Below, piece after piece: positions 44,229 through 53,420 of a stretch of DNA of 64,000 bases. The translations under genes and the position numbers were made by a program. Below the pieces are notes generated by a model. The model was given only the letters and a program-made list of their open reading frames with translations, was not told the origin of the DNA and ran no database searches. Where the stretch lies: positions 1,550,001-1,614,000 of the forward strand of contig NZ_LN868939.1 in assembly GCF_001182745.1 (NCBI RefSeq), given 5' to 3'. The stretch is from Nocardia farcinica (GTDB taxonomy: Bacteria; Actinomycetota; Actinomycetes; Mycobacteriales; Mycobacteriaceae). Position 1 is the stretch's first letter; the number at the start of each line of letters is the position of its first letter.

Positions 44229-44642
44229 ATGTCCACACCCGATGGTGGCAAAGAAATCACCCTTGCTATCCGTATCGACACCGCCCGGCACGCTCAGCTC
44301 ACCTGGATTGCCGAGCTGCGTGGCAGCAACTTGAAGCAGGAGTGCTTCAAGGCCGTCGATGCCTATATCGAGGCCGCCAAACAGGACCCGGACCTGATGG
44401 CACGGGCCAACGCCGCTCGCGCAGCCATCGAGGAAGAGGCATGCGCCCGGCAGGCGGCGATCGACAATCTGTTCATCGCCTCGCCACCGCCACCGCCAGC
44501 TCAAGACGAGCCGGATGTGACGGAGGCCGAGACCGATGGCGCACGTCGTCACGCGGACGCCGCGGCCAGCAGGCAGGGGAGCAGTCGGACAGCTGAGTCC
44601 AGCTCACCGCCTCCGGTGAACGGCCGGCGGACGGCAGATTGA
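44229..44642 (+). CDS. Ribbon-helix-helix-like protein truncated by an IS
   Basis: 137 residues as read. The N-terminal ITLAIRIDTARHAQLTWIAE and LKQECFKAVDAYIEAAKQD look like an RHH DNA-binding domain of the plasmid/mobile-element kind. The tail is acidic and disordered. The stop codon TGA at 44640-44642 is the first three bases of the IS left inverted repeat, so the original C-terminus is lost. It may still give a truncated repressor. A good ribosome site (GAGGAGGAG) precedes the start. Confidence 0.65.
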   Translation: MSTPDGGKEITLAIRIDTARHAQLTWIAELRGSNLKQECFKAVDAYIEAAKQDPDLMARANAARAAIEEEACARQAAIDNLFIASPPPPPAQDEPDVTEAETDGARRHADAAASRQGSSRTAESSSPPPVNGRRTAD

Positions 44643-44669
44643 GGTTCCCCCGCTAGGGCGGAGAGCGGA

Positions 44670-45557
44670 TTATCTGGTTCCGGCTGGAACCCGGTCATGG
44701 TAATTGGCTTCGTACTCATCGGGTGATCGCCAGCCGAGCTTCTTCTGGATCCGCTGCGTGTTGTACCAGCCGTCGATGTAGGCGAACAGGGCGTTCTCGG
44801 CGTCTTCCCTTGTCCGCGAACTGTTCCGATACACCAGCTCGGTCTTCAGGGTAGAGAAGAAGTTCTCCATGAGAGCGTTGTCGTAACTGTCACCGACCGA
44901 CCCCATCGACTGCGCGATCCCGTTGTCGGCCAACCGGTTCGCGAACCGGATCGCCGTGTAGGTCGAGCCACGGTCGGAATGATGGACCAGCTGCCCGTCA
45001 CGGACATCGCGGGTCCACACCGCGTATTCGAGAGCACCGAGTACCAGTTCGGTGTCGCACCGGTCCGAACACTTCCAGCCTACGATCCGGTTCGAGAACG
45101 CGTCCCGGACGGCGGCCAGCCAGAACACACCCTCACCACACACGATGCGGGTGGCGTCGGCGACCCATAGCCGGTCCGGCTCACGGGCGGTGAAGTCACG
45201 GTTGACAAGATTCGGGGCCGGGGTGGCACGCGGATCCTGCCGAGTTGACCCCAGGCGCCACTTCTTACGCAGGAACGCGCCCTGCAACCCGGCACCCCGC
45301 ATCAGCCGCTCGACTCGTTTGCGGCCGATCGAGATCCCCCGCCGGCGCAGCATCGCATGGATCCGAGGTGACCCGTAGGTCCCGACCGAACTGGTATGGA
45401 TATCGACGATCTCAGCCAGCAACTCCTGGTCGGCCAGCCGCCGCGCAGACGGCTCCTGCGCCTGCTGCAACCAGCCGTAATACGTCGATGACGCGATGCC
45501 CAGAACCCGCAATACGAGCTCGACCGGGTGCTGCGGATGTTCGCTGACGAACCGCAT
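44670..45557 (-). CDS. IS3-family transposase OrfB (DDE)
   Basis: 295 residues from ATG at 45557 (an OrfA-OrfB fusion by frameshift is the usual product). HTH_21 region (GYGW, YYGWLQQ, RIHAMLRRRG), then the integrase core with the DDE triad: Asp in DRLWVADATRIV, Asp in HHSDRGSTYTA and Glu in NALMENFFSTLK. Looks intact, but it needs OrfA, which is broken here. Confidence 0.88.
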   Translation of the reverse strand: MRFVSEHPQHPVELVLRVLGIASSTYYGWLQQAQEPSARRLADQELLAEIVDIHTSSVGTYGSPRIHAMLRRRGISIGRKRVERLMRGAGLQGAFLRKKWRLGSTRQDPRATPAPNLVNRDFTAREPDRLWVADATRIVCGEGVFWLAAVRDAFSNRIVGWKCSDRCDTELVLGALEYAVWTRDVRDGQLVHHSDRGSTYTAIRFANRLADNGIAQSMGSVGDSYDNALMENFFSTLKTELVYRNSSRTREDAENALFAYIDGWYNTQRIQKKLGWRSPDEYEANYHDRVPAGTR

Positions 45558-45559
45558 GA

Positions 45560-45864
45560 TCACCGCCGGGTCTGGCCGAGCTCGGAGGCGAAATACGCAC
45601 TCGCATCGCACAATACGGCGTTCACCCGCTGCAGCTCCGCGACCCGCTTCTTCAGGGCCCGGTTCTCAGCCAGCATGTCGGTCGTCGGCCGATCGTCGCG
45701 TTCGCCGGCATCGGCCTCAGCCTGGCGGTCCACAGCCGCAACGCCTCGTGATGCACCCCGAGCTGGGCGGCCAGCTTCCGGATCGTCGGCTTCGGGTCCG
45801 ACTCCCGATACAGCCGCACAGCCCGCGCCTTCAGCTCGTCCGGGTACTTCTTCGGTGCTGCCAC
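45560..45864 (-). pseudogene. IS3-family OrfA, frameshifted
   Basis: The N-terminal HTH (MAAPKKYPDELKARAVRLYR ... VHHEALRLW) is in one frame and the leucine-zipper part (DRQAEADAGERDDRPTTDML, then KKRVAELQRVNAV) in another. The break is at about 45725, consistent with loss of one base. In the N-terminal frame the protein ends early at residue 70. Confidence 0.8.
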
Positions 45865-45896
45865 GAATGACTCCTTCCGGCCCTATCGGACCACAG

Positions 45897-46175
45897 TCAG
45901 AGCCCTCCGAGAAAACGGGGGAACCTCACCTGGCCGTTCTGCGAGAGGGAGGCGTTGACAATTGCGCTGCAAATGTCGAATGCCGCGTTCTCGACCGGAC
46001 TGTACAGGTCGACAGTCAGCCGAGCAGGGACGAATCCCTCAGGGCAGTGTGGCTCCAGATCGCGAGCGAGCAAGCCACACACGCCTTTTCCGCTCAACCG
46101 ATTCGGTGCCCATGGACTCACCGCCAGTCGCTCGGCGACGATCTGATCACCTTCTCTGACAAAGAAACTCACCAT
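45897..46175 (-). pseudogene. Acyl-CoA thioesterase-like gene, truncated by the IS
   Basis: The N-terminal ~80 residues (MVSFFVREGDQIVAERLAVS, NRLSGKGVCGLLARDLE, PEGFVPARLTVDLYSPV) match the hot-dog thioesterase N-terminal domain. At 45929 the frame enters the IS right end and stops within it (VRFPRFLGGL). The C-terminal half is missing. Start ATG at 46175 with GGAG nearby; longer upstream frame is not convincing. Confidence 0.7.
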
Positions 46176-46869
46176 TGTCTCCGCACCCCTCCTTGTACGG
46201 TTTTCGCAAGAAGTGGGACATGTTACAGATTGCTGGACCGGCGCAGGCCGTGAATGCTCAATGCAGCAGCAATCCGCCAAGTACACCTCGACGCTGGCTG
46301 GGACAACGTCGCAGTCAATGATGGCGTCCCGTACCACTACGAGCACAGTAGCGCCAACGAGACCTGGAACAGGCATGCGGTGTTGCAACGTGTATCCAGT
46401 TTGGCGCCATGGTGGTGCGGAGTGAGACGAGTCTGCAGCGGAATTGAGCGGCGATCCCATGAGAGCTCCGATGTTCTTGTTGTCAGCGCCGCTGCCGGAC
46501 GCAACGGACCTCAGGTACGGGCCGCCAACTCGAAACCTCTGCTCGGCTTAGTCTGCGCAGCACAACGGGCAGTGCAATCACCGTCGACGACGAGCGTCAC
46601 CGCCAGGCTCGTCACGGTATCGCCCAGCGCGTGGGTCAGATGGCTTAGGGGCACCGCCCGGTGCGGCCACTGGGGCGCACTCATCTCGCCGTACGTAACG
46701 GCACCACCTTAGCCCGCGCTGCGCCACCTGTCCGCTCCGATCCGCGGCCAGCAGCGGATACGACGAAGCTGCGGAGGTTAGGATAGGCAACGACGCAGAA
46801 CAGCATCCTAGGCGACCGGGGCTGTGGATAATCATGAGGCAGCGCGATCGACGAGTGAAGGAGGCGGGT
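46176..46869. other. Region of ~690 bp without a clear gene
   Basis: A minus-strand frame extends upstream of the thioesterase fragment and a plus-strand frame covers 46254-46712, but neither shows family features, good codon use or a ribosome site. I treat them as chance. The promoter for the ATPase below must lie near the right end. Confidence 0.4.
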
Positions 46870-47838
46870 GTGGCTGGGTTGGGGGAGCACATAACCGCCC
46901 TGGTTCGAAGTCATGCCTCAGGAGACGACTCCTCGTTCTACTCGGTTGCGCTGCAGATCGCCGCACGGGAGGCTAGGCGGGGGCATCATGTCCTTGCTGA
47001 CGACATCAAGAAGGCCGTTGATGCTTCTCGCGGCAATGGCCCTGTGGGCAATGTCACGAAGCTAATCCAGCCTCGCGGTGACCTCGCCGGGCTGGTTGAA
47101 GCATCAAATCCTCATGTGGAGCTGCGTGAACTGGTGGTGCAACCAGAACTGGCCGCTGCGATTAAACAAGTGATTGCCGAGCAGCGCCAGCGCGAGAATC
47201 TGCTCGCTCATGGCTTTGCGCCCGCCCACCGGCTGCTGCTGGAAGGTCCACCCGGGACCGGAAAGACGATGACGGCGTCTGTAGTGGCCACCGAATTATC
47301 CCTGCCGATGTTCACAGTCCGCCTTGATGGCCTGATGAGTAAATTCATGGGCGAGACTGCCAGCAAACTTCGAACGGTGTTCGACGCCGTCGCTCAGCGG
47401 CGGGCTGTGTATCTTTTCGACGAGTTCGATGCTCTTGGCGCCGACCGCTCCGGCAACGACGTCGGTGAGGCACGACGTATCCTCAACTCCTTCCTCGTCT
47501 TTCTGGAAGAAGCTAGCGCCGAATCGATAGTGATCGCTGCGACCAATCACCGAACGATCCTCGACAAAGCGCTGTTCCGTCGTTTCGATGCCGTGCTCAT
47601 GTATTCCCTACCCGATTCGAGACAGGCCCAGACCGTGATCCGTGCACGGCTAGGTTCGCTGGCCGCCGGGACGAGTTTGGCGAAACTTGGTGAACTCACC
47701 GACGGGCTCAGTCACGCCGACCTCGTTAAAGCAGCGGAGGCGGCGGCTAAGGCAGCCCTCATGCGGGGTGAGGCTAAAGTCGATCGCCAAGACGTCGTCA
47801 CGGCGTTAGCCGTTCGTCGAACGGCAAGTCTTGGATGA
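46870..47838 (+). CDS. ietA: IetA-like AAA ATPase of an ATPase/subtilase pair
   Basis: 322 residues. The start is GTG after AAGGAGG. The family N-terminus LVRSHASGDDSSFYSVALQI is followed by the AAA+ core with Walker A GPPGTGKT (126-133), Walker B YLFDEF (~181-186), the region DVGEARRILNSFLVFLE and sensor AATNHR. In the IetAS system (named from plasmid stability work and reported as anti-phage defence) this ATPase pairs with a subtilisin-like protease. Here the protease gene follows with an 8-nt overlap. The ATPase itself looks intact. Confidence 0.85.
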   Translation: MAGLGEHITALVRSHASGDDSSFYSVALQIAAREARRGHHVLADDIKKAVDASRGNGPVGNVTKLIQPRGDLAGLVEASNPHVELRELVVQPELAAAIKQVIAEQRQRENLLAHGFAPAHRLLLEGPPGTGKTMTASVVATELSLPMFTVRLDGLMSKFMGETASKLRTVFDAVAQRRAVYLFDEFDALGADRSGNDVGEARRILNSFLVFLEEASAESIVIAATNHRTILDKALFRRFDAVLMYSLPDSRQAQTVIRARLGSLAAGTSLAKLGELTDGLSHADLVKAAEAAAKAALMRGEAKVDRQDVVTALAVRRTASLG

Positions 47839-50125
47839 AGGCCAGCGGCAGCTCGATCACCTCTATGTTCCCGAGCATGCTGCAACCCAAGATTTTCACC
47901 GTTCTGCTGGTGGTGGTGCCAAGATCCGTCAGGTGGACCGGCGCACCCATGGCCACGCACTTCGGGGCGAGCTCGATGATGCCTTCACTGAACTTGACCG
48001 GAAGCGAGAGGTTGTCGAACTAGGAGCCAACGAGCTGCGTGCGCTGGGCACGATCATCGTTCTCGAAGGAGCCGACTCAACTTGTCCACTTAGGCTCGAC
48101 TCCCTCAATAGCTTCAGCCAGCACACCAAAACTCCGAGGAAACCGCGATGGCTATTGCTGTCTGTACGCGGCGCAACCGAGACCGAGCCTGAACGCGCCA
48201 CCGTTTGGGTCTCCGATGCCTACCGATCAGCATTTTTGAAGCTTTTCGAGGACTATCTGGACAAAGAAACCGCGAGTGGTAACCCCAAGAACCAGGCGCT
48301 GGTCGCCAATATTTCCCGAATTCGCCACGCTGTTCTCGCCGACTTGTGGACTTCCGAAGGTGAGCCCCCGCAGCGCGGAATGTGTTGGTGGGAGATCTGG
48401 TTGGACGCCACCACCGAAGGCGAGGGCGCTTTGAGGCAGTTCCTCACCACCTTCGAAATCCGAGCCTTGCGTCGCTCGATCCGGCTACGTGATCGCCTCG
48501 TTTTCTGGATCGAAACAACCTGGCAGCAGCTGGAGGTCCTGCCCTTCACCAACGTGCCTGTGGCCGAGATCCGCCGGCCGGAATTCGTCGACACCGTCGA
48601 AGATCTGCCCGCCGATGGCCAGGACGAATTCGTTACCGACCTCGCCAGCCGCCTCCGGCCGGCGAGCCTGGAAGCGCCTGCGGTCTGCCACCTCGATACC
48701 GGCGTGTTCCGCGAGCACGTGCTGCTGCGTGATTCGCTTGCCCCTGAAGACCACCACTCGATCATTGGTAGCAACGCCAACGATGTGCACCCCAGTGGCC
48801 ACGGCACCTCAATGGCCGGACTTGCGCTGTTCGGCAACCTGGATCCGCACCTTGTGACCAACGGCTTTGTCGAGCTGAGGCACCGCCTCGAATCAGTCCG
48901 GATGACCCCCGAATATGGCGAGTCAGACATCGATCCTCTTGATTACGGTAGTGCCACCGTCGAGGCGGTGACCCTGCCGGAGATCACCAATCCGCGGCGT
49001 CGCGTCTACTGCCTGACCCTGAGCGCGACGCCGGACAACCCCGGTGAGCCGACCCTGTGGTCTGCTGCCGTCGACGCTCTCGCTGCTGGCACCGATTCCA
49101 TCCGCTCTGGCGATCAATTTCAGCTGCTTTCGGCGCCGGACCCAGATTCTGGTCGCCTCATAATCGTCGCGGCAGGCAACGTGGACCGCTACACCGCTGA
49201 TTACCGCACGGAATCCGACACCTCCGCCATTGAAGACCCGGCCCAGGCGTGGAACGCACTGACGGTCGGTGCCTACACCAACATGGTTGAAACTCCTCAG
49301 GACCCGCAGTACAACGGGTGGACCCCGCTAGCTGGCGCGGGTGAATTGTCACCGCATAGCCGCACCTCGGTCATGATTAACCAACGCAAGTGGCCAATTT
49401 AGCCCGATATCTGTTTCGAAGGTGGCAACGTCCTCACGGACGGCGTCCAGAGCTTCGAGACAAAACACGCGGTCGTCTCGCTACGCACCACTGGCACCCG
49501 CAACGACCTTGCACTGACATCGGCCAACGCCACCAGCGCCGCAACTGCTCAGGCGGCTAGGGTGGCCGCCTTGGCAATGGACCGATACCCGGACTACTGG
49601 CCCGAGACCATCCGGGGCCTCATGACGCACTCGGCGGAATGGACCCCCGCGATGGATGCGGAGGTGAAAGCAGATCCATCCAAGGCTGCCCGCCTTCAGT
49701 TGCTGCGTCGATACGGGTGGGGCGTCCCGGCTGAAGGCGCCGTCCTGAATTCCTCTCAGCAGGCCGTCACCCTCGTTACTCAGGACCAGTTTCGGCCATT
49801 TGCCGGTGGCGATTACCGCATGCGGTGTTTCCGTCTCCACACCCTTCCCTGGCCTACCGACGTTCTTGAGCAGCTCGGCGACGCCGATGTCCGTCTGCGC
49901 ATCACGCTGTCCTACTTCATTGAGCCGTCCGCTTCGCGGAGAGGCTGGCGGAACCGGTACCTCTATGCATCGCACGGCCTAAGATTCGATCTACAAGGAC
50001 CGCTCGAAACCCAGCAGGCTTTTGTCTCCAGGGTCAACCGAGAGGCACAAAGCGACGAGGAAGGCACGGCGCGCCCAGGTGGGACTGATGCAGGATTCGG
50101 TGACAGGTTCGGTCACGCGGCCTGA
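47831..50125 (+). pseudogene. ietS: IetS-like subtilase, interrupted by in-frame TAG and by an IS
   Basis: A continuous frame except for TAG at 49400-49402 (codon 524). Before it: family N-terminus VPEHAATQDFHRSAGGGAKI, Asp289 in HLDTG and His324 in PSGHGTS. After it, the same frame resumes (PDICFEGGNVLTDGVQSFET) and contains Ser569 in NATSAATAQAAR, the catalytic Ser position. So the protein ends before its nucleophile unless the TAG is suppressed. The 3' end at GDRFGHAA runs into the IS3-family element at 50099, so the usual C-terminal ~60 residues are lost. The likely start is TTG at 47831, inside the ATPase gene; an ATG at 47835 is out of frame. Confidence 0.8.
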
Positions 50126-50985
50126 CTGGCCGGTGGGGTCATGATTACTTCGTATTCGACGGGCGTCAAACGCCCGAGGCCGGTCTGCCGGCGCCGCCGG
50201 TGGTAGGTGCGTTCGATCCAGGTGACGATCGCGATGCGCAACTCCTCACGCGTGGACCAGGATCGGCGGTCCAGGACGTTGCGCTGCAAGAGCGCGAAGA
50301 AGCTTTCCATCGCGGCGTTGTCACCGGCCGCGCCTACCCTGCCCATCGACCCTGTCATGCCGTGACGAGTCAAGGCGTGCACGAACTTCCGGCTTCGAAA
50401 TTGCGACCCGCGGTCGCTGTGAAGCACACATCCGGCAACGTCGCCGCGCCGGGCGACAGCATTGTTGAGTGCCCGGACCGCAAGCACCGACTTCATGCGG
50501 GAGTCGATGGAATACCCGACGATCCGGTTGGAGAACACGTCCTTCACTGCGCAGATGTAGAGCTTGCCCTCACCGGTCCAATGTTCGGAAATGTCCGATA
50601 GCCACAGCTGGTTCGGGGCATCGGCGGTGAAGTTGCGGCGGACCAGGTCCTCGTGCACCGGCGGGCCCGGTCTGCCCTTCCCGCCGCGCTTCTTGCCGAA
50701 CACGCTCCACCAACCTCGTGCCGAGCAGATCCGCCACGCGGTGCGATCGGCCATCGGCTCGCCCGCGGCCCGAGCCTCGTCAGCGAGAAACCGGTACCCG
50801 AACTCCGGATCGTCACGGTGAGCATCGAACAGCGCGTTCGCTCGATACGCCTCGTCGAGTTCGGCAGTCGTAACCGGTTCGGCGAGCCACCGGTAGTAGG
50901 GCTGGCGGGCCAGCCCCAACACCCGGCACGTCACCGCGACGGGAATCCCGTCGTCGGCCAGCTCACGGACGAGCGGGTAGGTCAT
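50113..50985 (-). CDS. IS3-family transposase OrfB (DDE)
   Basis: 290 residues from ATG MTYPLVRELADDG. DDE triad: Asp in NQLWLSDISEHW, Asp in VLHSDRGSQF, Glu in NAAMESFFALLQ. The start codon overlaps the orfA stop, which is normal for programmed frameshifting or coupled translation in IS3 elements. Confidence 0.88.
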   Translation of the reverse strand: MTYPLVRELADDGIPVAVTCRVLGLARQPYYRWLAEPVTTAELDEAYRANALFDAHRDDPEFGYRFLADEARAAGEPMADRTAWRICSARGWWSVFGKKRGGKGRPGPPVHEDLVRRNFTADAPNQLWLSDISEHWTGEGKLYICAVKDVFSNRIVGYSIDSRMKSVLAVRALNNAVARRGDVAGCVLHSDRGSQFRSRKFVHALTRHGMTGSMGRVGAAGDNAAMESFFALLQRNVLDRRSWSTREELRIAIVTWIERTYHRRRRQTGLGRLTPVEYEVIMTPPASQAA

Positions 50986-51275
50986 TTTCCCGGCAGATTC
51001 GCCTGCGCAAAATAGGCGGCGGCTCGTTTGAGAACCTCGTTCTCCTGCTCCAGCAGCCGAATCCGGCGCCTGGCTTCCCGAAGCTCCGCCGCCTCGCTTG
51101 AGGTCATGCCCGGTTTCACACCATCGTCGACATCGGTTTGCCGCATCCATTTCGACAGCGTCATCGGGTGGATCCCGAAATCCGCGGCGACCTGCTCCAA
51201 CGTCACCCCGTCATCACGGTTGCGAGCCACCCGGACGACATCGTCACGGAACTCGCGGGGATAAGGCTTGGGCAC
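50982..51275 (-). CDS. IS3-family OrfA
   Basis: 97 residues from the GTG at 51275 preceded by GGAAGGA. HTH (YPREFRDDVVRVARNRDDGV, VAADFGIHPMTLSKWM) and leucine-zipper (ELREARRRIRLLEQENEVLK). Intact, unlike the OrfA of the other IS. Confidence 0.88.
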   Translation of the reverse strand: MPKPYPREFRDDVVRVARNRDDGVTLEQVAADFGIHPMTLSKWMRQTDVDDGVKPGMTSSEAAELREARRRIRLLEQENEVLKRAAAYFAQANLPGK

Positions 51276-51339
51276 AGCGACATCCTTCCAGCCCACCCGA
51301 AGGCAAGCCACATCAGGTGTCACCTACCCCTGCAGCAGC

Positions 51340-51514
51340 CCCGAATGAGGGCTATCAAAGTGGCCTTCCTGGTAATAGGTGGCCTGCTGGCGTGAAGGGC
51401 TCCTACGGTCCAGGGCTCGAAGGGATCAAGAACGCTATCGGCGATGCGACTGGCCACGACGGTGACAAGTCGGATTGGGAGTTGGGGCCTGCGCCGGTGG
51501 TGGTCGCGCAGTGA
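51340..51514 (+). pseudogene. 3' remnant of a gene preceding DUF3558, ESX-like
   Basis: The frame ending at 51514 encodes GVKGSYGPGLEGIKNAIGDA and DKSDWELGPAPVVVAQ. In related genomes DUF3558 lipoprotein genes often follow small ESX-1 secretion-associated proteins. Nothing upstream of the IS resembles a start, so the rest was lost or displaced. It overlaps the DUF3558 start (GTGA). Confidence 0.5.
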
Positions 51515-52077
51515 GGAAGTGGTTCCTGACGGTCGGTGTGGCCGGCGTGCTCGTCTTCGGAACGGGCTGCTCCGTAACCCAGTCAACACCCTCGGCGCCC
51601 GGGGTGACCGCCACTTCCGCGGGTGCTCCTTCGATGACACAGGTGCAACTCTGCGAGACTCTCGTCAGCTTCTTTCGCGATGAATTGCGCGTCGTTGATG
51701 TGTCGTGGAGTTCGTCGAGGGGGCCGGAGGCCGACGTCTCGTCGGGGGGAGTGTGCGTTGTGCTGCTGGGCGAGGACAAGACTGCGGGTTGGCAGGCACG
51801 CAGGGTGCCGAACGACCCGGACCCAACCGAAGGTGCCGAGGGTTTCGTGGAGACCACCGAATTCGGTCATTCGGTCTGGATCCAGAGGTACCCGGACGAC
51901 CCTGTGATGTCCGCGCGCTTCGCGACGCGGGTCGGGGATTGGAATGCCCAGGTAAGGGTTCCGCAGGCCGGGGTGCGGACCACAGACGGCATCTTGGTCC
52001 TCGATGGCGAGCGCACCCGCAAGATTGCGGAGTTTCTTGTCGACCTGACACGGAAGCTGTCGACGCTACCCGAATGA
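51511..52077 (+). CDS. DUF3558 lipoprotein
   Basis: 188 residues from the GTG that overlaps the remnant above. Signal with lipobox VFGTGC, then a Ser/Thr/Pro linker and the DUF3558 fold with two Cys (VQLCETLVSFF ... GGVCVVLLG). Family proteins are surface lipoproteins of the Nocardiaceae and relatives; function unknown. Confidence 0.85.
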   Translation: MRKWFLTVGVAGVLVFGTGCSVTQSTPSAPGVTATSAGAPSMTQVQLCETLVSFFRDELRVVDVSWSSSRGPEADVSSGGVCVVLLGEDKTAGWQARRVPNDPDPTEGAEGFVETTEFGHSVWIQRYPDDPVMSARFATRVGDWNAQVRVPQAGVRTTDGILVLDGERTRKIAEFLVDLTRKLSTLPE

Positions 52078-52249
52078 CCGTGCTGCCGCCCGGTCCGATC
52101 TTCCCCCTAACCTCCCCCCGAGCGCCCGAGTTCTCGCCGATCGCGCGCGATCGGCCGGGTGTGCTGCATACTCTGTGCGGGGCAGCGCCGCTGCCCTGTA
52201 CAACGGCGTCGTACTCCGGCGCCACGGAAACAATCCGGGGGTACATCTC

Positions 52250-53086
52250 GTGATCGACCTGACCAGGCAAGGCCGTGCCTTGCACCGTATTCGACCGCGC
52301 CGTCCGCGGCTGGCCGGGGCTGCTCCGGCGCTGCTGGCGGCGACCCTGATCACCGCGCTGGTGGCGGGGTGCTCGTCCTCGGACGACGGCGCCGACACCG
52401 CGTCCGCGCCGGCCACCGGGCCGCTGCCCGATGCCGCGCAGATCGTGCAGGAATCCGCGCGCACGACGCAGACGCTGCAGTCGGTCCACCTGGATCTGGA
52501 TGTGAACAACATCCCGAACCTGCCGGTGGAGACCGTGTCGGCGGACGTGACCAACCAGCCGCAGGGTGCAGGCCAGGCCATGGGGGAGGCCAAGGTCAGG
52601 ACCGCGCCGGACGCGCCGTTCGTCGACACGAAGTTCATCGTGGTCGACAAGACGCTCTACACCGCGGTCAACAGCACCAACTACGCGCCGGTCGGCCCGG
52701 CCGAGAAGGTCTACGACCCGGGCGTGATCCTGGACAAGGACAAGGGCCTGGCGAACGTGATCGCCCAGGTGCAGAACCCGAAGGCCGAAGGCCGGGAGAC
52801 CATCGAGGGCACCAACGTCGTCAAGGTCACCGGCACCATCGACGCCTCGGTGATCGACCCGATCGTCCCGCGCGTCGGGGAGAACGCGGGCACGCTGCCG
52901 ATCACGCTGTGGATCGCCGACGTGCCGCCGCCGTCGACCTCGGCCTCGGTGCTGCCGTCGCAGGCGGCCTCGCCGGGTGACGGCCCGAACCTGGTGCGCG
53001 CACTGGTCACCAAGGATCAGGGCACCGTCGAGGTGACCCTGTCGAAGTGGGCGGAGCCGGTCAACGTCGTCAAGCCGCAGGGCTGA
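52250..53086 (+). CDS. lprG: LprG/LppX-family lipoprotein
   Basis: 278 residues from GTG with GGGGG upstream. A long N-region (IDLTRQGRALHRIRPRRPR), hydrophobic core and lipobox LVAGC near residue 41, then the LppX_LprAFG fold (VQESARTTQTLQSVHLDLDV). These proteins carry lipids (LprG: triacylglycerides and lipoglycans) to the outer membrane. The usual partner, an MFS p55, is not adjacent. The next operon is lipid-type, which fits. Confidence 0.85.
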   Translation: MIDLTRQGRALHRIRPRRPRLAGAAPALLAATLITALVAGCSSSDDGADTASAPATGPLPDAAQIVQESARTTQTLQSVHLDLDVNNIPNLPVETVSADVTNQPQGAGQAMGEAKVRTAPDAPFVDTKFIVVDKTLYTAVNSTNYAPVGPAEKVYDPGVILDKDKGLANVIAQVQNPKAEGRETIEGTNVVKVTGTIDASVIDPIVPRVGENAGTLPITLWIADVPPPSTSASVLPSQAASPGDGPNLVRALVTKDQGTVEVTLSKWAEPVNVVKPQG

Positions 53087-53110
53087 CGGCGACCGCAGGC
53101 ACCGCGTCGA

Positions 53111-53159
53111 CCGGTCCGGGAGCGCGAGGGGGGACACGCCCTTCGCGCTGCCGGACCGG
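53111..53159. terminator. Terminator after lprG
   Basis: Stem CCGGTCCGG paired with CCGGACCGG, continued by AGCGCGA/TCGCGCT with one mismatch and one bulge, 8-nt loop. Strong. Confidence 0.8.
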
Positions 53160-53420
53160 CGTCGTCTGACGCGCATCTTCGCGCGGAGAACACATCACCC
53201 CAACGCAATTCGCGTGCGTCGGCGCCCCGCCGCCGCGGCCCGTCCCGGCCGCGCCCGGTGGCCCCTGCCCGCCGCGGACCCGCGGACGGCCGACCCGGCC
53301 CGCCGCTTAAGAGATTGTTCAGTGAAGTCCAAGGCGCCACCGGAACCATTCGGATTCGACGACAGCGCCGGTAACCCTGATCGGCACTCGACAGACGCCG
53401 TTCAGACTCGGAGGAATGAG

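Larger units (their letters stand above)
44640..45928 (-). mobile_element. IS3-family insertion sequence (defective)
   Basis: Inverted repeats start TGAGGTTCCCCCG at both ends, then ...CGGAG...: left at 44640-44665, right ending at 45928. It contains orfA (frameshifted) and orfB (intact DDE transposase) on the minus strand. No target-site duplication is seen: GAT before the left end, CCT after the right. Broken genes lie on both sides. Confidence 0.85.
50099..51324 (-). mobile_element. IS3-family insertion sequence (intact frames)
   Basis: Terminal GGTGACA ... TGTCACC inverted repeats with orfA and orfB on the minus strand. Sequence differs from the element at 44640. The left end cuts ietS. 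No target-site duplication is obvious (TTC / TAC next to the ends). The right end borders a remnant of another gene. Confidence 0.82.

Noticed and set aside
46254..46712. 152-residue frame before ietA
   Set aside because: No family features, no ribosome site, unlike codon use of neighbours.
47835..48023. ATG at 47835 as ietS start
   Set aside because: It is in another frame; the family-like N-terminus (VPEHAATQDFHRSAGGG) is in the frame of the TTG at 47831.
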